This document shows, one piece after another, positions 1 through 4,829 of a DNA stretch of 8,644 nt (positions are counted from its first letter, which is position 1; each line of letters begins with the position of its first letter). A program made the position numbers and the translations under genes. This DNA comes from Anaerolineales bacterium (GTDB lineage Bacteria; Chloroflexota; Anaerolineae; 4572-78; J111): positions 1-8,644 of the forward strand of contig JAAUSP010000311.1 in assembly GCA_012032575.1 (NCBI GenBank). The letters run 5' to 3'. The notes beneath the pieces were generated by a model. That model searched no databases and had not been told where the DNA came from. It worked only from the letters and a program-made list of their open reading frames with translations.

Positions 1-306
1 CTGGCTGCCGGTCAAAAGACCGGCGAACCCCTGTGGCGCATGCCGCTCGATCCGGCCTATGATCGCCAGATCAAAAGCACGGTGGCGGACCTCAAAAATT
101 CGGGTGGACGCAGCGGCGGCTCCATTACTGCCGCCCGCTTTTTGGCCTATTTTGTCGGTGAGTGGCCCTGGGCGCACCTTGACATCGCCGGCAGTGCCGA
201 ATACAGCGGTGGCCCGGAGGATACGCCCCGCAGCTATCTGGTCAAAGGGGCCACCGGCATCCCGCTGCGGACGCTGGTGGAGTATTTGCGGAGTGTGGTT
301 GGGTAA
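1..306 (+). CDS. pepA: Leucyl aminopeptidase (M17 family), C-terminal 101 residues
   Basis: The reading frame is open from the first base and ends at TAA 304-306, so only the C-terminal part of the gene is here. The family removes N-terminal residues, typically Leu, from peptides in the cytosol with a two-metal centre. Visible family signatures are [14 protein letters not shown] (about residues 33-46 of the fragment), the conserved PWAHLDIAG block, and [15 protein letters not shown] near the end. These match the last strands and helices of the M17 catalytic domain. The metal ligands and catalytic Lys/Arg lie upstream of the window, so activity cannot be judged. The next gene starts 14 bp downstream on the same strand with its own Shine-Dalgarno, so the two may be co-transcribed. 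The family call is firm; the symbol follows the M17 convention. Confidence 0.9.
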   Translation: MAAGQKTGEPLWRMPLDPAYDRQIKSTVADLKNSGGRSGGSITAARFLAYFVGEWPWAHLDIAGSAEYSGGPEDTPRSYLVKGATGIPLRTLVEYLRSVVG

Positions 307-320
307 TTGAGGAGATTGCA

Positions 321-761
321 ATGCAATGGGAAGAAATTCGTAACCATTATCCCCATCAGTGGCTTTTAGTTGAGGCTATAAAAGCACATTCCGAAGCAGG
401 TCAACGCATCCTGGAGCAAATTTCGGTCGTTAGCACCTATCCTGACTCCGTAATGGCCATGCAAGGGTACACTCAACTTCATCGTGAAGCCCCCGAACGT
501 GAATTGTATGTACTGCATACAGACCGCGAATCGCTTGATATTACCGAACGAATGTGGCTGGGAATTCGGGGAGTGGGTGGGACAGAATTTGTGTTCACCA
601 AGCCGCTTGACCGCTTAGCTCTGGGACCACTTTCGGTTGCTGATTTTGAAATTGAAGTGGGCGCGATGGACTATGGGGTAGATATGGATGGCATCGTAGG
701 AATGGATTTTCTGCTCCGGGTGGGAGCAAAGATTGATTTAGCTCAATTGGAGATATATTGA
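321..761 (+). CDS. Chimeric ORF: small conserved protein fused to the C-terminal half of a retropepsin-like aspartyl protease
   Basis: The ATG is preceded by GAGGAG (309-314) at 6 bp. Residues 1-84, ending in ITERMWLGIRG, resemble a small uncharacterised protein (about 85 aa) that in Chloroflexota and cyanobacteria I recall sitting just upstream of a retropepsin-like aspartyl protease gene. Residues 82-146 resemble the C-terminal half of that second protein: GVGGTEFVFTK, then FEIEVGAMDYG, then DGIVGMDFLLRVGAKIDL, which is the ILGxDFL-like motif of aspartyl proteases. The N-terminal half of the protease, with its catalytic DTG/DTS motif, is absent: no D-T-G or D-T-S occurs anywhere. The join is at Ile82-Arg83-Gly84, a string expected in both parents. 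I infer an in-frame deletion that removed the stop of gene one and the catalytic half of gene two. The product should not be a protease. Recognition is from memory of the families, not a search. Confidence 0.72.
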   Translation: MQWEEIRNHYPHQWLLVEAIKAHSEAGQRILEQISVVSTYPDSVMAMQGYTQLHREAPERELYVLHTDRESLDITERMWLGIRGVGGTEFVFTKPLDRLALGPLSVADFEIEVGAMDYGVDMDGIVGMDFLLRVGAKIDLAQLEIY

Positions 762-812
762 GCCATCAATGCCCCTGGATTGCCTGGATAAATCGTCGCG
801 TCGTTTCCGGGA

Positions 813-1160
813 TTAAATTGTCTGGCTGCGCAGCCGCCGGGCCAGAAACCAACTGATGATCGAAACAAACAGGGTCATGAGTGCGGCCAGGATTAGCAAG
901 TCGCGGGAGGGATTGGGGGGCGTATAGCCTTCGCGCTGGCGAAGGTGAGCTGTGGTCAGCAGTTCGCGCTTTAGCTCGGTTTCAAAGCTGCGGGTGGGCG
1001 TGACCGGCTGTAAGGTGGATTTGATTTGTTGAGCCACGTCGAGGAGAGATACCAATTCCTCGGCGTCGGTTAAATCCAGCCCCTCAGCGTCATCCCCCGC
1101 GCCGTTGACCAAACGATCAGCGTGCGCGGCCAGGATTTCTTTGAGTTGTTTTCTATCCAT
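813..1160 (-). CDS. Small single-pass membrane protein, possible anti-sigma factor
   Basis: This 115-residue protein is not firmly recognised. Its ATG has AAGGAA (1167-1172 on the + strand, read in reverse) 6 bp upstream. Residues 1-80 are charged and probably helical, with a stretch LVSLLDVAQQIKSTLQPV followed by PTRSFETELKRELL. That pattern (helix, then 'xPxxxFxxxLxxxLL') resembles the N-terminal part of proteins found beside ECF sigma factors in Chloroflexota and Actinobacteria. Residues 88-107 form one clear transmembrane helix, followed by a basic tail (RRLR). It is the last gene of the minus-strand block that includes the sigma factor, but DegV-1 and a 127-bp repeat-bearing gap separate it from its neighbours. 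An anti-sigma role is inference from the membrane anchor and position. No zinc-finger HxxxCxxC motif is present. Confidence 0.65.
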   Translation of the reverse strand: MDRKQLKEILAAHADRLVNGAGDDAEGLDLTDAEELVSLLDVAQQIKSTLQPVTPTRSFETELKRELLTTAHLRQREGYTPPNPSRDLLILAALMTLFVSIISWFLARRLRSQTI

Positions 1161-1182
1161 AAAAAGTTCCTTCTACCGGTGG

Positions 1183-1293
1183 CAGGGTAGCAAGTCGCAA
1201 GGTCACAGGGTCGCAAGAAACAAGGTCTCAAGGTCGCAAAATGTTTTGCTACCTGTTACCCTGCGACTCTGCTACTCTGCGACCCTGTTACCC
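1183..1293. repeat. Inverted array of CAGGGTCG/CAAGGTCG octamer-like units (repeat family A)
   Basis: The left half is a run of about 7-8-bp units such as CAAGTCG, CAAGGTCA, CAGGGTCG, CAAGGTCT and CAAGGTCG. From about 1244 the same type of unit runs on the opposite strand. One arm pair is 1201-1215 with 1278-1292, matching at 14 of 15 positions. It fills the gap between DegV-1 and the small membrane protein and contains the DegV-1 stop codon (TAA, 1288-1290 on the minus strand). There is no U-tract typical of an intrinsic terminator. Confidence 0.8.
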
Positions 1294-2133
1294 TTCCGCC
1301 GGATAGGTGGCAAACCCGACGGTGCCGGGACCAAAATGAACGGCCAGCGACAGGGCCAAATCGGCGATAAAGGTTTCCTGGCAGTTGAGCCGGCGGCGAG
1401 CCAGGGCCAGGAGTTCAGCCGCCTGACCGGGCGCTTGAGCATGGGTTACGCCCAGGTGAACCGGGGCTTGCCCCAGTCGTTCAGCGGCCAGTTCGACCAT
1501 CCGTTCAAAGCCTCTTTGCTGGCTGCGAACGCGCTCGACCGGGATCAACGCCCCCTCGTCCACCGTAATAATTGGTTTAATGTGCAGCAGTGAGGCCAGC
1601 AATTCGCGCAGCCGGCCCACCCGCCCGCTCATGCGGGCAAAACGTAAATCTTTGAGCATAATGAAAACATGAATTTCGGGCCGGCGGACTTCCAGCCGGG
1701 CGACAATCTCGGCAGCACTCAGCCCCGTTTCGGCCAGCAGCGCCGCCTCTCGCACCAGCAGCCCCAACCCCACCGACCCGGTCAAACTATCCACCACACC
1801 CACCCTGACCTGACCCTGTACCTGGCGAGCGGCCATACTGGCGCTCTGCCAGGTGCCGCTTAATTTGCTGGTCACGTGAACGGAGAGGATCTCGCTGCCG
1901 TCGGCGGCCAGGTCCTGGTAGATTTGGCAAAATTCTCCCACCGCCGGCTGCGAGGTGGTGGGCAAAACGCCCTCGGCCTCGATACGCTGGTAGAAGGCAG
2001 CGGGACCAATCGTTTGCCCTTCGTGAAAAGTTTCCAGGCCAAACTGAATGTTAATCGGGACAACGGTTAAGCCATAACGATTGATCCAGCCCGGCGGTAA
2101 ATCACAGGTCGAGTCGGTGACGATTTTGATCAC
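1288..2133 (-). CDS. DegV family protein, fatty acid-binding FakB-like (DegV-1)
   Basis: The 281-residue length is normal for DegV. Family motifs in order: TDST (6-9), TTSQPAVGEF (59-68), LSGTW (91-95), the domain-linker block DLRFARMSGRVG (162-173), and HFGPG (266-270). DegV proteins bind one long-chain fatty acid between two alpha/beta domains; FakB members hand it to the kinase FakA for acyl-phosphate formation. The linker block is degenerate: most relatives, including DegV-2 here, have LEYLKRGGRIG, whereas this protein has FARMSGR, keeping only the final GR. The start is GTG (2131-2133), giving MIKIVTDST, with no recognisable Shine-Dalgarno; repeat family B lies just upstream. The stop is inside repeat family A. 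It is paralogous to DegV-2 on the other side of the sigma gene. FakA is not in the window, so the partner is unknown. Confidence 0.9.
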   Translation of the reverse strand: MIKIVTDSTCDLPPGWINRYGLTVVPINIQFGLETFHEGQTIGPAAFYQRIEAEGVLPTTSQPAVGEFCQIYQDLAADGSEILSVHVTSKLSGTWQSASMAARQVQGQVRVGVVDSLTGSVGLGLLVREAALLAETGLSAAEIVARLEVRRPEIHVFIMLKDLRFARMSGRVGRLRELLASLLHIKPIITVDEGALIPVERVRSQQRGFERMVELAAERLGQAPVHLGVTHAQAPGQAAELLALARRRLNCQETFIADLALSLAVHFGPGTVGFATYPAEG

Positions 2134-2147
2134 AGGTTAAATTCATT

Positions 2148-2205
2148 CGTGATGCGTGAGACGTGATGCATGAGAGTTTTTTTCCTGAAATCATCACGTT
2201 TCACG
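2148..2205. repeat. Heptamer-built palindrome, GTGATGC type (repeat family B)
   Basis: The left arm is four consecutive heptamers: GTGATGC, GTGAGAC, GTGATGC and ATGAGAG (2149-2176). Positions 2155-2168 pair with 2192-2205 at 13 of 14 positions, with a 23-nt loop that contains a T7 run (2177-2183). It lies between the sigma factor stop and the DegV-1 start, 15 bp upstream of the GTG. Related GATGCGT heptamers recur at 8419-8439 inside the membrane protein gene. Confidence 0.8.
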
Positions 2206-2231
2206 GGATTTGGTCAAATACTGTTCTGAAG

Positions 2232-2867
2232 TTACCTCAGTTCCTCTAGTTCCTTCAGTTCCAGGGCGTTTCCGGGCAGGATTCCTGTTGGTTCGGCAGC
2301 ACCGGCTTCACCAGTCGGATTCTCCTGCTCGGTCAGCAGTTCCTTGAGCGAAACCAGGGTGCGATGATAGAGCGACTTAATGGCTCCTTCGCTGCGGCCC
2401 ATAACCCGGCCAATTTCGGCGTTTGACATGCGTTCGACAAATTTGAGCACCAGCAGCTCCTGCCGTTCGCGGGGCAGGTGTTGAATAGCAGCCAATAGCA
2501 GTTCGCTTTCATTGGCCTGCTCAACCGCCTGCTGTGGACCTTCCTGTTTGTCGCCGCTCAGGTCCACATCCTCCAGGCCGACAATCTGGCGGCGGCTGTT
2601 ATCTCTGCGCCAATTGACCAACAAGTTGTGGGCAATACGATACAGCCAGGCGGCAAAAGGCGCTCCCTTGTTATTGTAATGGGGAATATGGTTGAGCGCC
2701 CGGTGAAACACCTTGGCCGTCAAATCCTCGGCCTCGTGGTGATTGCCCAGCCGATAGTAAATATAATTGTAAATTTTGTCTACATACAATTCATACAGCC
2801 GGCCAAACGCTTCCGGGTCGGTTTTGGCCTGCTCGATGAGTTGTGTTTCATCCATATCTTCGAACAT
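2232..2867 (-). CDS. RNA polymerase sigma factor, sigma-70 family, ECF type
   Basis: The 211-residue product has the two-domain ECF layout. Sigma region 2 spans about residues 21-91, with the core-binding segment EAEDLTAKVFHRAL (45-58) and the -10-binding helix FAAWLYRIAHNLLVNWRRD (71-89). Region 4 spans about 123-178, with an acidic linker before it and a helix-turn-helix in SNAEIGRVMGRSEGAIKSLYHR (148-169) that would read the -35 element. No extra C-terminal sensor domain is seen. Residues 179-211 are a low-complexity tail, and the last ten (LELKELEELR, 202-211) are encoded by repeat family C. The ATG at 2865-2867 has no strong Shine-Dalgarno; Met5 is an alternative start. It lies between two degV paralogues on the same strand. 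Its target promoters are unknown; the downstream TM protein is a possible anti-sigma partner. Confidence 0.92.
   Translation of the reverse strand: MFEDMDETQLIEQAKTDPEAFGRLYELYVDKIYNYIYYRLGNHHEAEDLTAKVFHRALNHIPHYNNKGAPFAAWLYRIAHNLLVNWRRDNSRRQIVGLEDVDLSGDKQEGPQQAVEQANESELLLAAIQHLPRERQELLVLKFVERMSNAEIGRVMGRSEGAIKSLYHRTLVSLKELLTEQENPTGEAGAAEPTGILPGNALELKELEELR
2235..2264 (-). repeat. Nonamer repeat encoding the sigma factor C-terminus (repeat family C, copy 1)
   Basis: On the minus strand this is three tandem 9-mers, GAACTGAAG, GAACTAGAG and GAACTGAGG, preceded by CTG. Because 9 is a multiple of 3, each unit adds three residues in phase: ELK, ELE, ELR. Positions 2235-2261 match 6100-6126 (downstream of fabF) at 25 of 27 positions in the same orientation relative to the preceding gene. 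The sigma stop codon TAA follows at 2232-2234. Confidence 0.85.
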
Positions 2868-2931
2868 TTAAACACGGCTCGTTGAAAAAAGTTATGTTCA
2901 GTCTTATAGGAAAGATTTCGTTAAAGGATGT

Positions 2932-2986
2932 GCGTGTTGCGTGTTGCGTGTTCCGTTTATGTTACGGAACACGCAACAACGCAACA
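2932..2986. repeat. Heptamer-built hairpin, GCGTGTT type (repeat family D)
   Basis: Three exact GCGTGTT heptamers (2932-2952) lead into a perfect 15-bp stem, 2942-2956 with 2964-2978, closed by the 7-nt loop TTATGTT. After one bulged A (2979), seven more pairs form (2935-2941 with 2980-2986), giving about 22 bp in total. It lies between the DegV-2 stop (3001) and the sigma start (2867). Minus-strand readthrough would meet it before the sigma gene. No T-tract follows on either strand, so it is not a classic terminator; RNA processing or stabilisation is possible. Confidence 0.85.
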
Positions 2987-3000
2987 GTGATAAGTGGACC

Positions 3001-3867
3001 TCATTGGCCTACGGAAAACGGCTCCAAGCAAATGCCGACGCCCAGAGCGCCCGGTCCCAGGTGCGCGCCGATAACCGGGCCAAGCTCGGAGGTGTAAAGT
3101 CGGGTGATATTGAAGCGGTCTCGAAGCAGGGCCGCCATGCTGTCCATTTCGGCCTCGGCGGCGATGTGCATGACCCCGGCCTGAAGGGGCTGTCGGGGGG
3201 TAATCAACTTGCTTTCAAGTTCCACAAAGAGACGTTCTAAGGCTCTTTTTTTGGTCCGCACCCGGTCGAGCGGCTGGAGTTTGCCCTCGACCACGGCCAA
3301 AATCGGTTTGGTATTGAGCAGGGTGCCCAAAAAAGCGGCGGCTGTGCCGATACGTCCGCCCCGTTTGAGATATTCCAGCGTGTCCACCACCAACACAATG
3401 TGGGTGTCGCGCCGCATCTGTTCCAGGCGCGACAAAATGGAAGGCAGGGAGTGGCCGGCCGCGGCCATCTCTGTCGCAGTCAGGGCCATCAACCCCAGGC
3501 CCATCGCCGCCGATAAACTATCAAAGACGGTAATGGCCGCCTCCGGCAATCCTTCGGCAGCGGTTACGGCCGCGCTGTAGGTGCCGCTCAGGCGGCTGCT
3601 GATGGTCAGGACTAAAATTTGAGCGGTGGGGTCTCGCTGCAAAATCTGCTGGAAGGCTTGCCTGAACTCGCCGCTGGCTGGCTGCGAGGTGGTGGGAAAA
3701 TCGGAGGTTGTGGCTAACCGACGGTAAAAGTCGGCATTGCTGAGGCCACTGATTTCATCGTAAGTTTCAGCGCCAAAAAGAACTTTGAGCGGCACCACCG
3801 TAATTTGATGCTGCCGAAGCAGGTCCGAGGGAATGTAGCTGGTCGAGTCGGTAACAACGCTAATCAT
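3001..3867 (-). CDS. DegV family protein, fatty acid-binding FakB-like (DegV-2)
   Basis: The 288-residue product carries the full DegV signature: TDSTS (6-10), TTSQPASGEF (59-68), SSRLSGTYSAA (90-100), LEYLKRGGRIG (164-174) and HLGPGALGVG (269-278). These residues line the fatty acid pocket in characterised FakB proteins; the family supplies bound fatty acid to FakA, which makes acyl-phosphate for phospholipid synthesis or for export to ACP. ATG start at 3865-3867; no strong Shine-Dalgarno is seen. It lies 41 bp downstream of the regulator gene and upstream of the sigma gene, all on the same strand, so it may be read from the regulator promoter. It is a diverged paralogue of DegV-1. In Staphylococcus aureus two FakB proteins differ in acyl-chain preference; a similar split here is only inference. 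Confidence 0.94.
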   Translation of the reverse strand: MISVVTDSTSYIPSDLLRQHQITVVPLKVLFGAETYDEISGLSNADFYRRLATTSDFPTTSQPASGEFRQAFQQILQRDPTAQILVLTISSRLSGTYSAAVTAAEGLPEAAITVFDSLSAAMGLGLMALTATEMAAAGHSLPSILSRLEQMRRDTHIVLVVDTLEYLKRGGRIGTAAAFLGTLLNTKPILAVVEGKLQPLDRVRTKKRALERLFVELESKLITPRQPLQAGVMHIAAEAEMDSMAALLRDRFNITRLYTSELGPVIGAHLGPGALGVGICLEPFSVGQ

Positions 3868-3874
3868 GGTCGTG

Positions 3875-3910
3875 AAAGGTTAACGTTAAACGTTGAACCC
3901 TTCAACCTTT
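3875..3910. repeat. Heptamer palindrome, AACGTTA/AACGTTG type (repeat family E)
   Basis: The units TAACGTT and AAACGTT are adjacent heptamers (3881-3894). Outer arms AAAGGTT (3875-3881) and AACCTTT (3904-3910) pair exactly; inside, GTTGAA (3892-3897) and TTCAAC (3901-3906) form an alternative hairpin with loop CCC. It fills the gap between the regulator and DegV-2 and overlaps the regulator stop codon (3909-3911). Confidence 0.65.
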
Positions 3911-4631
3911 AATGCATCGTTTGGGTTTCGCGCATGTTGGGCGCGACGATGTTCACGGCATCGTTAAGGAAGGCGGATAGTTTATTGATGCTATCCTCGC
4001 TCATTTCGACCAATTGATTTTGGAAGCGTTGGGTGTGCGTCATCAACTTGTCGGCCACACTGGTGTCTTCCGCTTCGTTGGTGAGAGAAAAGGCCAGGCT
4101 CAGGCCGGCCAAAGCGCCGAGACCAACCGGTCCACTGGCATTTAAGCCGTTCAAAGCCGGCAGGAGATTGCGGCTGCGCAGTCGTTCCAGGTTGAGCAGC
4201 AGCACCGAGATCATCTCGGCACAGTAGTTAAGGGGCATTTTGGTATCGGGCAGGTTTGAGAGGGCCTCACGCAGGGCGTCGGCGGGGTTGGTTTGCCGGG
4301 CTTCTTCGAGGCGGTGCAGAATGCGTTCCTTGACTCGTGACCAGTCGCTGCTGTAGCGCATTTCATCCCGAAGCTGGGTTAAAAATTGCGCGGCTTTGTT
4401 TGTGGGGTAAAATACCACTTGCGAGCGGCCTGGACCGGCCTGATCGCCGCTCAAAACGTAGTCAGAAGCGGCCACGCCTTTTTCTTCCAACACTTTGAGC
4501 ATATCATAAGCCGAAAATTTATTGACGCCCAATTTTTCGGCCAGAATCGAATAATGAACCGGCCCTTTTAACTCACGGTAGAGTTCAAACAGGCTGTCCA
4601 AAAATGTTTGCTGGCGAGGGGTCAATTTCAT
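3909..4631 (-). CDS. Winged-helix transcriptional regulator divergent from fabF
   Basis: I do not know a name for this 240-residue family. Residues 1-60 form a winged helix-turn-helix: helix 1 LTPRQQTFLDSLFELYREL (3-21), then VHYSILAEKLGVNKFSAYDMLKVLEEKG (25-52), a typical recognition helix layout for DtxR/MarR/Lrp-like folds. GRSQVVFYPT, some 25 residues further on, looks like the wing or strand end. Residues from about 90 onward are helical, with a small-residue stretch SGPVGLGALAGLSLAF that may be a ligand or dimer region. The start at 4629-4631 was chosen because GGAGGT lies 5 bp upstream; a longer ORF from 4664 would leave almost no leader after the predicted promoter. It is transcribed away from fabF from a shared 198-bp region, so control of fabF, itself and the DegV gene behind it is a reasonable guess. 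Its ligand is unknown. Confidence 0.8.
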   Translation of the reverse strand: MKLTPRQQTFLDSLFELYRELKGPVHYSILAEKLGVNKFSAYDMLKVLEEKGVAASDYVLSGDQAGPGRSQVVFYPTNKAAQFLTQLRDEMRYSSDWSRVKERILHRLEEARQTNPADALREALSNLPDTKMPLNYCAEMISVLLLNLERLRSRNLLPALNGLNASGPVGLGALAGLSLAFSLTNEAEDTSVADKLMTHTQRFQNQLVEMSEDSINKLSAFLNDAVNIVAPNMRETQTMH

Positions 4632-4636
4632 AAAAC

Positions 4637-4642
4637 ACCTCC
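4637..4642 (-). promoter_or_regulatory. Shine-Dalgarno GGAGGT of the regulator gene
   Basis: On the minus strand GGAGGT ends 5 bp before ATG 4631-4629. It is the strongest ribosome binding site of the minus-strand block and decides the start in favour of MKLTPRQQ over the upstream in-frame ATG at 4664. Confidence 0.8.
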
Positions 4643-4675
4643 GGTAAGTAGCCAAAAAAACCAAAAACCTTCCAA

Positions 4676-4704
4676 ATTTTACCTGTAACTGGCAGGCTTG
4701 TCAA
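4676..4704 (-). promoter_or_regulatory. Sigma-70-type promoter for the regulator gene (TTGACA-N17-TAAAAT)
   Basis: On the minus strand, TTGACA (4704-4699) is an exact consensus -35 box, followed by a 17-bp spacer and TAAAAT (4681-4676), which matches the -10 consensus at five of six positions. Transcription would start near 4669 and give a leader of about 38 nt before ATG 4631. This is the best promoter in the window and suggests housekeeping-sigma control of the regulator, and perhaps of the DegV gene behind it. Confidence 0.75.
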
Positions 4705-4756
4705 TTAAAGCGTATCGGTGATGCAAATTTAGTGTTTTATCCTGATAGCACAAAAT

Positions 4757-4762
4757 TATAAT
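4757..4762 (+). promoter_or_regulatory. Candidate -10 box (TATAAT) for fabF
   Basis: An exact TATAAT lies 67 bp before the fabF ATG in an AT-rich stretch. No good -35 is found 16-18 bp upstream (around 4733-4740, a T-rich stretch), so an activator may be needed, or the match may be chance. Transcription would start near 4769, inside the inverted repeat at 4765-4783. Confidence 0.45.
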
Positions 4763-4764
4763 TG

Positions 4765-4783
4765 AGGAAGCTTAAACCTTCCT
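4765..4783. promoter_or_regulatory. Inverted repeat AGGAAG-N7-CTTCCT at the fabF transcription start, candidate operator
   Basis: Two exact 6-bp arms (4765-4770 and 4778-4783) flank CTTAAAC. The site falls just after the candidate -10 box of fabF, where a bound repressor would block transcription. The divergent winged-helix regulator is the natural candidate ligand. It could also be a small leader hairpin. Six-bp arms are weak evidence alone. Confidence 0.35.
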
Positions 4784-4829
4784 GAGATTTATGTTGCACA
4801 TCTTTAAGAGAGAGGTAGATTAAAGTAGC

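Noticed and set aside
762..812. Terminator or site in the 51-bp convergent gap
   Set aside because: Only a short direct repeat (CCTGGAT twice) is seen; no stem with a T-tract.
1183..1293. Possible CRISPR array
   Set aside because: Units are 7-8 bp, directly tandem and partly inverted; there are no 23-47-bp repeats with unique spacers and no cas genes.
1105..1593. Plus-strand open frame of 162 codons across the DegV-1 end and repeat A
   Set aside because: It is antisense to DegV-1 and the small membrane protein, and its middle is repeat sequence.
2129..2205. Intrinsic terminator suggested by the T7 run at 2177-2183
   Set aside because: The T run is in the hairpin loop, not directly after a stem in the direction of any transcript.
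2868..2931. Promoter for the sigma gene: TATAAG on the minus strand
   Set aside because: A -10-like box is present, but the sequence 17 bp upstream (ACATCC) does not resemble a -35 box and AT-rich matches like this are common.
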